Under the pieces are notes generated by a model. That model saw nothing but the letters and a program-made list of their open reading frames with translations, searched no databases and was not told the DNA's origin. From Macrostomum hystrix (Eukaryota > Platyhelminthes > Macrostomidae), in assembly GCA_950097015.1 (NCBI GenBank), contig CATNEN010000024.1, positions 3,830,501-3,894,500 on the forward strand: 64,000 nucleotides of DNA, in the 5' to 3' direction. Below, piece after piece: positions 35,565 to 46,920 of this stretch. Position 1 is the first letter of the stretch, and each line of letters opens with the position of its first letter. The position numbers were made by a program, and so were the translations under genes.

Positions 35565-38500
35565 CTGATGGAACAATGGACATGCGTGGGGGCGAAGATT
35601 AGGATTGTTTTCTTTTAACTGGCAGATAGTACAATACTGCGTTAACGGCTAGATAGATCTAATGAAACTGACTGCTAGCTGGATCTAATGTACTAAATGC
35701 TAGCTGTATCTAATGTACTGACTGCTAGACGGATCTAATGAACTGACTGCTAGACGGATCTAATGAACTGACTGCTAGACGGATCTAATGTACTGACTGC
35801 TAGACGGATCTAATGAACTGACTGCTAGACGGATCTAATGAACTGACTGCTAGACGGATCTAATGAACTGACTGCTAGACGGATCTAATAAACTGACTGC
35901 TAGACGGATCTAATGTACTGACTGCTAGACGGATCTAATGAACTGACTGCTAGACGGATCTAATAAACTGACTGCTAGACGGATCTAATGAACTGACTGC
36001 TAGACGGATCTAATGTACTGACTGCTAGACGGATCTAATGTACTGACTGCTAGACGGATCTAATGAACTGACTGCTAGACGGATCTAATGAACTGACTGC
36101 TAGACGGATCTAATGAACTGACTGCTAGACGGATCTAATGAACTGACTGCTAGACGGATCTAATGAACTGACTGCTAGACGGATCTAATGAACTGACTGC
36201 TAGACGGATCTAATGAACTGACTGCTAGACGGATCTAATGAACTGACTGCTAGACGGATCTAATGAACTGACTGCTAGACGGATCTAATGAACTGACTGC
36301 TTACCCGAGCAAAGAAGCTTCGCCTAGTCGGAGGCTCAGAATCGCTAAAAAACAGGTCCGCGAAGTGCGTAATGGCCTGGTCGGTCCAGCCGGCTGTGGG
36401 GTCGGCCGGCGAGCAATGCGCCAGACAGCAGGTGATTGCGTGAGCAGGCAAGTGCCTGTACTCATTAGGTAGCTGGCGCAGCTGTTCCAACGCCACGCGT
36501 TGACGATCGCCAAAGTCGACAAAGTTAACAGTGCACATGGCCGGCTGGTCCGAGTCGATAGAAACAATGCTTGCCCGATTTAAAGTTGGCAATCTAGAAC
36601 AATGTGTTGGATTCCCGTCAAAAAATTCGCCCGGAAACTTGGCCCGGAAATTTTTGTCTTCACCCGGAAATTTTTCCTATTCTGTAATGTATTGTGATCC
36701 GGTAAATTGGCTCGAAAAAGTGACGAAAGTTTACAATGTACTCCGGATTTCGTTCGTGATCCGGCCGTTCATACTTTTTTCGTTCCGAAACTGGTAGCCG
36801 GATCAGCTAAAAACGTTCCGGGACGAAACACCGGATCGGAGAACACAGATTACCGGAAGTTTGACCCGAAAAGTACTGAATGCTCTGGGCTCTCTATCCG
36901 GATCAGTTTCCGGGCGAAGAGTACGGATTGGTGTCCAATCCGGGTCAGTTTCCGGGCGAAGAGTACGGATTGGTGTCCAATCCGGGTCAGTTTCCGTGCA
37001 AAGAGTACGGGTTGGTGTCCAATCCGGGTAACCGAATAAAAGGAAAGAAATTATTGTGTTAGACTTTTCACAGAAATGTTTTCATAATCAAACCAGAAGT
37101 TTTAAGCAAATTAGGATTGACTTCAAGTCGTTTACTACTTGTAGTAAGGTGAATAAAAATACTGTAAATTAGAATTAGGCTGAATTGGAAAAATAAAAGA
37201 CTAAGGAAATACGAACTGGCGAATAATGGCAGCTAGGACAGTTCGACAAAATGGGAATAGCATTGGGTCTGGCACGCATGCACACACTCTGAATTGAGCA
37301 AAGATACATTTGTAATTAGTTGACGGCTAGCATTTAGAAAAAACAGCTGAAAAATTGGGACTAAAATTGGGATTAGATTTGTACTAGCTGCCTTCGCTAC
37401 CCTCTGGGTAGCCTCCCTGTGAGTTCTTATCAGTACGCGTGCGTTATCAAAACTGCAGGCTCTGATGCAATCATTAAAATTGGCACTGGAGGCCTCACTG
37501 TGCACAAGCTGAAAACAAGAATGCATTAGAAAAGCCTATTTAAAACTGTTTTTCGAATATTTAATCCCCTTGGCAATGGAATTAAGCTTAATAAAAATAC
37601 GTATACCGATTCGGGCCCATTTGTGATCTTTTGGCGAAGGAATTGCAAAAATCGGTTGAGCCGTTCGGGAGCTAGTCGATTGCAAACATACAAACATACA
37701 AGATTTTCATTTTTAGTATATCAGAAGAAGAAAGAAGAAGAAGAAAATAAAAATCGCAATGGAAAAAATACGAACAGTCGGTTTCAAAATACTAATGCCA
37801 CTACTAGGTAAGTAGGCACAATGGGATCGGTTTTCTCCTGTCCGAAGACAGGAAGAAATGGCCGCAGAAAAACGCGCCTACTGCTCAACGCACTGTACCA
37901 GCTCAAACATATCCGTCGGCAATTTGTAAAGTTTATCTCGCTGAAGAATTTTACAGAAACGAAGAGGCAGCTCAAGTAAAAAAACGCACTGGAACCAAGA
38001 AAATAATAGTTTAAAAAGTTAGAAAATAAACACGGCAGTGCCTAGTACTCTCAGAGTGTGCTCAAGAGTATAACTAATTGGTAAAAGAATTCGCACATGT
38101 AGTACAGTACGCACACGGACAAAATTAAATTCGATTTCCTCACGGGAAAATGGAAATAAAATAAAATAATGCTGCCAGAGTCCACACAATCTGGAAAAAG
38201 AGCAATGGGGAGAGAATCGAGTGGGGAGAAAATGGAGAGTGGGGAGAAAATGGAGAGTGGGGAGAAAATGGAGAGTGGGGAGAGAATGGAGTGGGGAGAG
38301 AAGAAAGAGTGGGGAGAAAATGGAGAGTGGGGAGAGAATGGAGTGGGGAGAGAAGAAAGAGTGGGGAGAAAATGGAGAGTGGGGAGAAAATGGAGAGTGG
38401 GGAGAGAATGGAGTGGGGAGAGAATGGAGTGGGGAGAGAATAAAGAGTGGGGAGAGAATGGGGTGGGGAGAGAATAAAGAGTGGGTTTTATATAATATAT

Positions 38501-41500
38501 ATGGCCAGCAGAGTGATTCTTCCTAATCCCGTATACGGGTTCATTGTGCTTTTTTATAATTCATTATTAATTGTCCAGAGGGGCGGTTGCCGCATCTAAA
38601 TCAGTTGGCAAATTGTCGCCTTCTTCTAGGAAATTGCCGCCGGAGTCGATTAAGGCGGGACCAGCATCGCCTTGGATGGGTGGGGCAATTTCTTCTCGAT
38701 TTAACTTACTGCTACACTTGCTACTAATACACTTGCTAAACAACAAAGACTAGTCCTACAGCAGTAGTAACCAAACTAGCAATGCCATCATGAACTGGTA
38801 AGAGAATTAAAGCATAAAGACTGTCGAACATCTTGACCAAAGAATTCGTTTCATTTACACTTATGAATGCATCAGCTATGTGGGAACAAAAAACAGCAGA
38901 ATGTACGCGACTAGACGAGTACAAAGATTCATAATTCCAAGATTAATTTCGACATGACGCACATGCCTTTCACTGCCTCTCGTAGGTCAGCGTAGCGGCT
39001 GCCTTTAGCCTCAACAGTTGCGAGGATTGATTGCCCCTCGTAGGTCAGCTGCGTAGCGGCTGCCTTTAGCCTCAACAGGTGCGAGGCTGTATTGCCCCTC
39101 GCTGATGTATACTCTGTGAGTACTTTATTCCTCAACAGGGCAGGCCTTATTTCCTCTCACCTCAATGAAGCATAGTCACTTAAGAAATTGAAAACTCCCG
39201 ATCAAAATATGCCTCTGCGTCAAGGAATCCACTTCGCCCAAAAATATTGAATAATCCAGGCGAAATCGTCCGGAACAGTGCTAGTTTCCGTGTCCTGTTC
39301 ACCCGGATCAGAGATGGTTTCCATGTGAAGCCCCGGATCATCGCCCGGATCAGGTTTTCCCGGAAATAGGTGTTAATCTGGGTGAGAAAGACAAGATCTG
39401 GGTGCATTTCCCGGAAACTGTGACCCCGGATCAGATTTGGTTTCAGGGATACATCCAGGAACATTTCTGATTTCCGGGCCAACCTGATCCGGGCAGAGAT
39501 CCGGGCTTCACACGGAAACCACCGCTGATCCGGGGTCACAGTTTCCGGGAAATTCACCCAGATCTTGTCTTTCTCACCCAGATTAACACCTATTTCTGGG
39601 CAAACCTGATCCGGGCATTGATCTGGGACTTCACACGGAAACCACCACTGATCCGGGGTCACAGTTTCCGGGAAATGCACCCAGATCTTGTCTTTCTCAC
39701 CCAGATTAACACCTATTTCCGGGAAAACCTGATCCGGGCGATGATCCGGGGCTTCACATGGAAACCATCTCTGATCCGGGTGAACTGGACCGGGAAATTG
39801 GCACGTATCGAGACTTTTTTGGCCGAATTGAGTTCTTTTTCCGGGAAATAAAAATCATGTAATTCCCCGGATCATAGTCCCGGAAAAAAGAGGGTGATCC
39901 GGGTCAAATTTTCTGATCCGGGCCTTCACCCGGAAATGTGAGTGTTTCCGAACCCGGATCACTAATTTCCGGGTCAAGTTTCCGGGTGAATTTTTTGACG
40001 GGTTAATGATATCTGATTATGAGGTAGCCAACTGATCTAAAGAGCGGAAGCAAAAGTCATAAAACAAACCGGGGTAAATAAAAAACTACCTGTTTCTACT
40101 TTCATAAACTATATGTTTATATATAGGTAATATAATTAACAAAGACCTTCAATGACGAACAATGACTTACTCGCCATCAACGTCGCTCTCGTAGGGCGCC
40201 AGCACCAGCAAGCCGGGACGGACGCTTTCAGCTGGCAGAGCTTTGAACACGCCGGCGAAGCTTTGAATTTCGTCCTGCATCGCCCAGAGGCCGTCCCAGT
40301 CGATGTCGCGACAGACATGAAACTGGTCTGGTCGTATTGGCGAGCCAACAATCATCACAGGCTCGCCGTCGGTTAGTTCAGCTACTGGCAGCTCTGGTGG
40401 ACTATCGGTGTAGATGAATCGGCGGCTAAGCCAGGCGCGATCGGGCTCGGGACCTCGAACATCCAGCTGGCCTTGGCATAGACGCAGCAGGGCGGCTGTG
40501 TGTTGCGAGTTGGCGCGAGCTCCGCCGGCTTCAATCATCTTCTGACTGAGGGAGAAGCCGCTGCAGAGGCCGCTGGCGGACAACACCTCATAGTGCTCAA
40601 TGTCTGTTAAAAACAGAATGCTGCCAATTGCGAAAGCGACTCGACCGGCCAGCTCGATGCCATCTGTCAGCGTTTTCAAATAGTTCAAACTGGGCAGCTC
40701 CCAGCTGAAGTCGCGATTGCCGTCCACACCGCTGCCGCTGCTAGGCGCCAGGTTGAGGATGACAGCTTCAACGCTCATTGGCGGCCGGTTGCGCAGGCTG
40801 AGCGACTCCGGCAGGACCAGCAGGTCGCTGGCCGGGTAGGAGCTCACATAGTCGCCAGCGTCAACGAGACGGAGCGACACTGTGCAGCACTCGCTCGGCT
40901 TAGTGGGCAGGTGAACCTGGTAGTGAGGGGAGGGGTTGAGTTACGCTGTTCAGTCCATGGACTGGGGGACACCACACCCACCCTCAATTACCCCAGCTAA
41001 TGCTGGTACCCATTTAACAGCTGGGTTAGCTGAAGCAATGTAGAGCTAAGCGTCTTGCTAAAGACACAAACTGTTCCAGTGGAGTCAGGAATCGAACCCC
41101 CGACATTCAAGTCGTAAGCCCGACGCTCTTACCACTGGGCTACAACCCACATCAAACACGGATGCAAGTTTTTAACAATATTGAACAATTGCGGTGCCTT
41201 TATGCCTACTGGCTATTGACTAATCAACAAGACTCGTATATCTTCGCCGTCTTTAGCAGCCAATATTTTCGTCATATCGGACGATTAGCATTCGAAGCCT
41301 CTTAATCACATAAACGACATATCATAATATCCTTTGTTGATTTCTAAAGCCTAGCCTGAGCCGCTGTGATGTCTTGACCATGCCTTTGTGATTGTATAAA
41401 TTTAATAAACTCTGACGGCTTCCCACAAATTTAATTCTCGCGATTTTAATGCCCGATTTTTCGGGCATATCCACTACGCATTAAAGGAGATTTTTGCAAT

Positions 41501-44500
41501 GCAGTAGAAACCATCAAGCTACTGTTTTTGTCGGCGTTTAAAAAGCTGCTTTCAGTGCAGTTAATCAGCTCAAGCCAGGTAGAAATTTTAAGCTTTTGGA
41601 TACACGAAAAGCCCATAAAATCTTAGGGTAAAAGTTTCTTGCTAACATGTAGCGCAATCAATGCGCGGTATCCTAGGGCCTGATTACTAGCATCCCATCT
41701 ACTCCCAGACAGACCCACAGGCTGAGTTAAGCGGATAAGTGCACGCAAGCAAGCAAATACTCGAACGCATAAGCGTGCCAGACTAGTATTATTCGAGTGT
41801 CTAAGGAGTGATAATCCGAGAGTGTAAGAAAGTTCAGAAGAATTTCATTTCCAGTTGTGCAACTGATGCAACATTGCGAATTAACTAAAAAAGAATAAGT
41901 AGACCTACCTACACTAGCTCAGTACTAAGTTGAGTATATTTTCATTGCGCACACGGAAATCTGAATGACATCCACGCCCTCCAGGGCGACCTCTGAGAGT
42001 GAATTCTGCCCTTTATGGTAGCTAGTACAACAGCAAAGATGCTATGCACTTTGTCTCCCCTTACCGCCCTTTCTTTAACAGAGACCGACAACGCTACATC
42101 TGGGCTAGAGTTGTTTGAATCGACTCTATAATAAGGGCTTGTCGAGGTACTTCATATATGCTTCCGTTTTATGCAATTGAAAAGCTGAAAGAATGAAATC
42201 ACTAAGCGGAGCTATTCGCTACGCACTGAAAGGTTCTTGATGCAACTTTTGGATGCACCCGACCATGTTGCTATTGGACGAAAGAGCTGTCACGTGACAG
42301 GCTAGGATAGCCAATGGAAACGGCCGGGTGATTCCCCAAGGTTGTCTTCATACAAGCGCCATATATAGAGCTTCTAAAGCCCAAGTTAAAGACAAAAAAA
42401 GTTTACAAAAATTTTAGATGATTAAATGAAAGTTTTACCTTGTCAATAATTGCTCGATGATAGCCACTGCTCACTAGATAGGCGGCGCACAATTCACCCA
42501 CCTTCGGCGGGCCGGACTTGCCAGCCTGAGCATTTTTCTCATTGGCAAAGTGCATAGCAACGTCCATCTGATGGAGCAGGTGGGACTGGCCCAGCAGCTG
42601 TATGATTAGCGCGTTGCCGCTAAGTGTCTGGAGTACTTTGAAGCGCACAGTACCGCTGGTGGGCAGGTGCTTAGACGGCCAGTCGCGCTCCCACAGGATG
42701 AAGTGGCGCAGGTTTCGGCAGGTCAGCCGACTGCAACGGCCCTGGGCCAGCAGTCTGCGGCACAAAGGGCGCGAAGACTCGTCGACTTCGACGGGCAGTT
42801 GAAGTAGCTCACGCAGCTCCGGTCCGGGCACGGACTGCGGCGAAAATGTTCGACAGGTACTTAGAAAATCGTAGAGTTTGTTCAACTGTTTAGGTGACGG
42901 CTGTCGCAGCTCTGAGGACCAGGTGTAAAAACAGCGCGGCGGCTTCGGCTGACGCCCGGCCGGCATGCCGGGATCGAATCGGCGCATAGCGGCGCCTAGA
43001 AGGCAGAACCGGCCGGTGAACACTTGGCCAGCTAGCGGCAGGTCCAGCATGATGATTGCGTCGGCGTCGTTTAACAGGTGCTGATTTACGAGGCTATCCG
43101 GCATGATCAGAACCTGATTATATTGGAGTATAGAAATCGGTGGATCAATTATGGGACAAAAAAGTTCCAGTTAAAAAATCGCAAGCAAAAGAAGAAAAGG
43201 GAAACAGTATGATCTGACGAAATTTGGTACAACAGGTAAGGAGCTAATCTAACAGTTGAAGAAATAGCGCTCACCTTCACACTCTTTGTACGCATAGTCT
43301 TCCAGGCGCTAATCTGTAGATTAATCTCGTCCACATTCAGATCAGAGTGAATATGCTGTGCGTAGATAGCCGGGTTGTTCTTGAGACGGTCGCACAGACT
43401 CTTGGCAAATGATTCGTTCTCGTCGTCCAGGCAGATGGCCACGCGCAGGCCGGGCTCAAGGCTGCTTAGGGTATCTATTAGAGAGTTTGGCGGCTGCACC
43501 AGGTGCATGACGCGACACCGTACGACAGCCGCTGAGCGACTCTCAAAGATTTCAACCGCTGAGCGCATTGGCGACTGGCTGGCGCCAACAAAGTTGTCGA
43601 GCTCCGGCGTCCAGCTGGAGAAAGTGAGGTTCAAGGCTTGTCTAATTGAGGGATGAGACCATGAGGCGATACTAGCGAGTCGGTTTAAAGGCTGTGGGAT
43701 ACTAGCGAGTCAGTGAGGGCCTGTGGGATACTGGCGAGTCAGTGAGGGCCTGTGTGATACTAGCGAGTCAGTGAGGGCCTGTGGGATACTAGCGAGTCAG
43801 TGAGGGCCTGTGGGATACTAGCGAGTCAGTTAAAGGCCTGTGGGATACTAGCGAGTCAGTGAGGGCCTGTGGGATACTAGCGAGTCAGTGAGGGCCTGTG
43901 GGATACTAGCGAGTCAGTTGAAGGCCAGTGGGATACTAGCGAGTCAGTTGAAGGCCTGTGGGATACTAGCGAGTCAGTTGAGGGTCTGTGGGATACTAGC
44001 GAGTCAGTTAAAGGCCTGTGGGATACTAGCGAGTCAGTTGAAGGCCAGTGGGATACTAGCGAGACAGTTGAAGGCCTGTGGGATACTAGCGAGTCAGTTG
44101 AAGGCCTTTGGGATACTAGCGAGACAGTTGAAGGCATGTGGGATACTAGCGAGTCAGTTGAAGGCCTTTGGGATACTAGCGAGTCAGTTGAAGGCCTGTG
44201 GGATACTAACTATAAGTGTACGTAGTTATTTAATTATATAGTGTGCGTACATTTCTGCCGTGGCGATAACCTGACGCGGCAGTCCATGCGAGCTCTTGCC
44301 TTCGCCTCGCAACTCCATAATGGCCAACTTGTGGGCCAGGATAAGCTGTTTAAGATCTTCTTTGCTATCCCTGAGCATTAAGTCCAGATCATCTATAATA
44401 AGGTAGCATATGTTGCGTAGCGGGGTGACCACTTCAGAATTGATCAATCGAACGAGAGGCTTGATAGCGGCAACGAGAAGTTGACAGCCCTTAGCAGCTA

Positions 44501-46133
44501 AAGCGATTTCCGCCGAAGGAATGCAATCAGTGTCAACAAGAGGCGTCACTTGCAACCGATTCGCGTCGCCCTTAATTTTTTCGTAGGCATTTGTAGCTGA
44601 AAGCCAATTGTGACATACAAGAATGCAAGGCGGGTAAGTCTGGCTAGGCAGGTTCCTCGGCCGCTGCTCAGTTAAAATCAGTGCAGCCATTTCGCAGGCC
44701 ATCGACTTGCCATGGTTCTTGCCGGCTAGCAGTATAGTGTTGGCGCCGCGAGACACAGCCGAAGCGAAATAGGCTTGGCCACTAGTAAGACTGCAGACTC
44801 CACGGGTGCTTAATGCATCGGCGTACTCAGTTTTAAGGCCAGCTTCAGCCAAGGTTAGCGTCGGCTGCAGCGGCGGATTGAGATTTGACACGATCAGCAC
44901 CAAGAACTCTAATAATTTAGCATTCAAAGGTGAGGCGCAGTCGTGTAAGTAGAACGTCTCATAATTCTGGATAGCGGCGCGACGGGCCACGTCTGTATCG
45001 GAGCTGGCCAGTTGAGCAGGGTGGTTCTGTTGGATCGCTGATAGCATTGTTGAATTTAAACTAGATTGAGAAGCTGCTGCTGCTGCTGGTTGAACAAGAC
45101 TGGACGCTGCAGCCAAAGGATTCTGGCGCAATAGATCTAATAGGTCACTTGCATCGCGAAATTCTCGACTGCCTTTGCTGCGTTTGGACTTAGCTGGTTT
45201 GGCAGCAGCTTTTTCTTTGCTTTTACACAGGCTGCCCCTATCGCTATCGCCAGCTGCATCACCGCTGCCCCCATTTAAGCTACTTCGTAAATTGACACTG
45301 TCTTGCCTGATGCCGCATCCGACATCACTGTTACTCACTTTGGTAACCACACCAATGCCGCCTCCACCGCCGCTCCTGCCGCTGCCGACGCTAGAAGTTG
45401 GCGAACCGGTACCTCCAGTTGAACGATTGCTAACAGAAGATACAGGCACCAGGACTCGCTGACCACTAGGCAAGATAATCTGCTGCTTCAATGGGCTCTG
45501 CTGCGCTACACCGCCACTGCCGCATGCACCAACTGGGCTGCTCTTCTCGGCAGCCGAATGAGAAACTGCATCAGCTATGCACACCGGGGCAGCCTGTCGA
45601 GAAGCGGTGGAAGGAGCGGCGCAATTATTATCAATAAGCAATTGGGCCAGAGATAGAGCTGGACTGCAAGGCAGCCAGGCGTCAACAACGAATCGACCGT
45701 CCGTTGCTCCGTGCAGCTGTGGATGGGCAATTAGAATGTGCGATTGCGTTTGCTTTAAAGCGCCGCGACAAACTTCGACACTGTAGGGCGTCCAATTGTT
45801 TGGCTGATTGTAATCTGGCAAATTCTCTGTGCGCATAGAGACCAGATCTGTAACTCGTCGGATCAGCGGTACAACGCCGCGCAGAGCGAAGCGGCACAGA
45901 CAGACAGGCAATTGTTCAACATTGAATCTTTGAGGCAGGTTGTATAATTGATTAGTGCGCACCGATAGTTCCTCTTCGCCAGTGTCTATTAGGGTTAATT
46001 CTACCAGGCCGGAGCCCATTGTGACAGACACGGCCGCACGGTAAAACCCGCCGTTCCGGCAGAACACTGCCCGCTGGCCAACAGCCGGATAGGTGTGGGT
46101 AAAGCGCGACAATTCGCCATTGAACTGAGCCAT
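33699..46133 (-). CDS. TDRD12: TDRD12-type piRNA-pathway protein (Tudor, helicase, CCCH, Tudor, CS)
   Basis: Six exons (46133-44251, 43614-43275, 43113-42439, 40916-40171, 36593-36305, 35564-33699) join at GT-AG sites with matching phases to about 1932 residues; vertebrate TDRD12 is about 1180. Domain order: Tudor (16-95), low-complexity linker, DEAD-type lobe 1 (AGKNHGKS near 470, LIIDDLD near 580), lobe 2 (up to about 790), zinc-finger-like C-x8-C-x4-C-x4-H (859-878), Tudor (about 940-1010), another Tudor (about 1195-1250), helical region (1330-1660), CS/p23 domain (about 1700-1803), acidic tail. TDRD12 and the Drosophila Yb proteins act in cytoplasmic germline granules in secondary piRNA biogenesis, binding methylarginine on PIWI proteins. 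The DEAD box is DDLD. A GTG-initiated extension (to 46160) is open and looks pre-Tudor helical, so a 5' exon may be missing. Confidence 0.88.
35645..36304. repeat. 25-bp minisatellite in TDRD12 intron 5
   Basis: About 26 units of GACTGCTAGACGGATCTAAT plus GAACT. Only two positions vary often (GAACT/GTACT, AATG/AATA). The last unit ends at the donor of the Tudor 3 exon: its TGCTTACC overlaps the GTAAGC donor on the minus strand. Confidence 0.95.
36305..36593 (-). CDS. TDRD12: TDRD12 exon: Tudor 3 core
   Basis: Acceptor TTGTTCTAG, phase 2 (GA + A = Glu). NRASIVSIDSD, CTVNFVDFGDRQRVAL and LRQLPNEYRHLP are typical Tudor strands and the adjoining extended-Tudor segment. Donor CGG|GTAAGC. Confidence 0.88.
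36900..37030. repeat. 42-bp tandem repeat, 3 copies
   Basis: Unit starts GGGTCAGTTTCCGGGCGAAG and continues AGTACGGATTGGTGTCCAATCC. Two copies are identical and the third has four changes. It lies inside the left arm of the TIR element. Confidence 0.85.
38219..38485. repeat. 16-18-bp purine-rich minisatellite
   Basis: Units GAGTGGGGAGAAAATGGA and GAGTGGGGAGAGAAGAAA alternate over about 270 bp inside the TIR element. Confidence 0.9.
38965..39100. repeat. About 61-bp tandem duplication
   Basis: Two copies of a unit containing CGTAGCGGCTGCCTTTAGCC, TCAACAG and ATTGCCCCTCG. Confidence 0.8.
39297..39785. repeat. 138-bp perfect inverted repeat
   Basis: Arms 39297-39434 and 39648-39785 are exact reverse complements, separated by 213 bp. 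The spacer holds a third, diverged copy (39485-39645) in the orientation of the right arm. Arms contain repeated GATCCGGG and TTTCCGGG words. As RNA this would form a long hairpin. Confidence 0.95.
40171..40916 (-). CDS. TDRD12: TDRD12 exon: Tudor 2 end and Tudor 3 start
   Basis: The acceptor CCTCACTACCAG joins GTTCACCTG in phase 0. ECCTVSLRLVDAGDYV completes Tudor 2. The end, GLLVLAPYESDVDG, opens Tudor 3 and is split by a perfect GTAAGT donor. Confidence 0.85.
40945..41155 (-). mobile_element. tRNA-derived SINE, family 2, in TDRD12 intron 3
   Basis: Read on the minus strand it begins with a tRNA-like head (GTAGCCCAGTGGTAAGAGCG, then GGGGGTTCGATTCCTGACTC). It continues TTTAGCAAGACGCTTAGCTC and AGCTGTTAAATGGGTACC, and ends at the palindrome CAGTCCATGGACTG. 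The body matches 50696-50910. It has the same orientation as the host gene. Confidence 0.85.
41156..42438. other. Rest of TDRD12 intron 3
   Basis: Unique AT-rich intron sequence. A short hairpin TGCCCGATTTTTCGGGCA lies near 41450. No exon candidates with matching phase were found. Confidence 0.4.
42439..43113 (-). CDS. TDRD12: TDRD12 exon: end of lobe 2, zinc finger, Tudor 2 start
   Basis: VLIMPDSLVNQ and ADAIIMLDLP are the helicase motif V region. PLCRRLLAQGRCSRLTCRN with RH is the zinc-finger-like motif. The exon ends inside a Tudor strand (GELCAAYLVSSGYHRAIIDK) at AAG|GTAAAAC. Confidence 0.85.
43275..43614 (-). CDS. TDRD12: TDRD12 exon: helicase lobe 2, first part
   Basis: The acceptor CACTTTCTCCAG and donor GTGAAG|GTGAGC are strong. 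The sequence (VAICLDDENESFAKSLCDRL, then AWKTMRTKSVK) matches the start of a RecA-like C-terminal helicase lobe. Confidence 0.85.
43680..44210. repeat. 29/30-bp minisatellite in TDRD12 intron 1
   Basis: About 18 units of GGGATACTAGCGAGTCAGTT plus GAAGGCCTGT. 5' units read GTGAGGGCCTGT (29 bp), 3' units TTGAAGGCC (30 bp). It fills most of the 636-bp intron. Confidence 0.95.
44251..46133 (-). CDS. TDRD12: TDRD12 exon: Tudor 1 and helicase lobe 1
   Basis: Starts ATGGCTCAG directly after CTGCAG, a possible acceptor. Tudor 1 reads FYRAAVSV, VELTLIDTGEEE and LYNLPQRF. A Ser/Gly-rich, poorly conserved linker follows, then lobe 1 with a Walker A-like GKNHGKS. The donor AAAT|GTACGC is a weak consensus but keeps phase with the next exon (AT + C = Ile). 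Confidence 0.8.
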
Positions 46134-46439
46134 CTGCAGCTTCTTGCTGACGTCGGCCACTTTTTCCGGTTGATAGCATGAGAAATCGCTTGGACTGTTG
46201 AACTGCGAATGTATTTGCGAGTGACCGTATAAGAACTACTAAGTAGTAGTAGTTCAATACATAGGCTTTCTAGCGAATGTTAAAAGTAGAAAGACCATAT
46301 TTCAAATGCCCACAGTTCCCCATTTCAGTATCTCCCAAAATATCCGACCAATCGCCATAAAAATCCAGAACTTTGGTTAAACTACTTGTACTTCGATCAC
46401 AAAACATCGGCATCGTCGAGATATTCAACCGTTTCTATG

Positions 46440-46920
46440 TTGCAAATATGCAAATAACGCAGTTCAAGTGCGACATATTCAAGTCAAGTGGCAACAAGCC
46501 AAATCAAGTTGCAAATTGTCTATTCAGAGTTACCAAAAGAGCAAGTCAAGTGCAACATAGTCAATTCAAGAAGCAACTCATTCGTTTCTATGTGTATTTC
46601 AAATGAATCCTCGCAATTCTCGCTCAAATGATTCTATCAGTCGCTGCTTGTCCCCAGCGGGTATTCTGGCTCGTGCGGCAGCCATTTGCTGTTGAGTTGG
46701 CTTTGTCGCACTTGGTTTGGCCTTTTCTCTCTGTCGTCGTCATTGCGCAACAGTGGGGGTATATAGAGAAGCGCTCTGATTGGCTAATTTGCACTTGAAC
46801 TGGCGTTTGCACTTGACTTGACTTGACACTGCACTTGCTATTTTGGCAGATCAACTGACTTTCATGCACTTGAGATTACTATGTGGCACTTGAGTAAGGC
46901 TAGTCTGCTACTTGACCGGA
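46440..46920. promoter_or_regulatory. Homotypic cluster of TCAAGTG/CACTTGA motifs
   Basis: At least seven copies of TCAAGTG (or its complement) plus several one-off versions. The left half (46460-46570) is mostly TCAAGTG, the right half (46790-46915) mostly CACTTGA, flanking a TATA/CCAAT pair. The heptamer matches the NK-2/Nkx2-class homeodomain consensus. It lies 330-790 bp upstream of the TDRD12 ATG. Confidence 0.45.
46755..46785 (-). promoter_or_regulatory. Candidate TDRD12 core promoter (CCAAT and TATA)
   Basis: On the minus strand GCCAATCAGAGCG (46779-46783 is the CCAAT core) precedes CTCTATATACCCCC (TATA at 46760-46765) by about 14 bases. A start near 46730 would leave about 600 nt before the first TDRD12 ATG. 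The CCAAT-TATA spacing is shorter than usual. Confidence 0.4.

Larger units (their letters stand above)
36614..40002. mobile_element. 3.4-kb element with 39-bp terminal inverted repeats in TDRD12 intron 4
   Basis: CCCGTCAAAAAATTC begins a 39-bp repeat at 36614-36652 whose inverse lies at 39964-40002 with two mismatches. CCGGAAA and GATCCGG motifs are repeated inside both ends. The interior holds a 42-bp triplet repeat, an 18-bp array, a 61-bp tandem pair and a 138-bp perfect inverted repeat. I see no transposase frame and no clear target-site duplication. The left end lies 18 bp from the splice acceptor of the Tudor 3 exon. Possibly a non-autonomous DNA transposon or a foldback element. Confidence 0.7.

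Noticed and set aside
37233-37526. Extra TDRD12 exon (good acceptor TTGTTTTCAG)
   Set aside because: The flanking exons 40171 and 36593 already join in phase inside one Tudor fold, and this stretch has no domain similarity. It could still be a rare alternative exon.
40167-43634. Separate small genes for each open frame
   Set aside because: Splice phases and domain continuity (Tudor strands split across exons) show they are exons of TDRD12.
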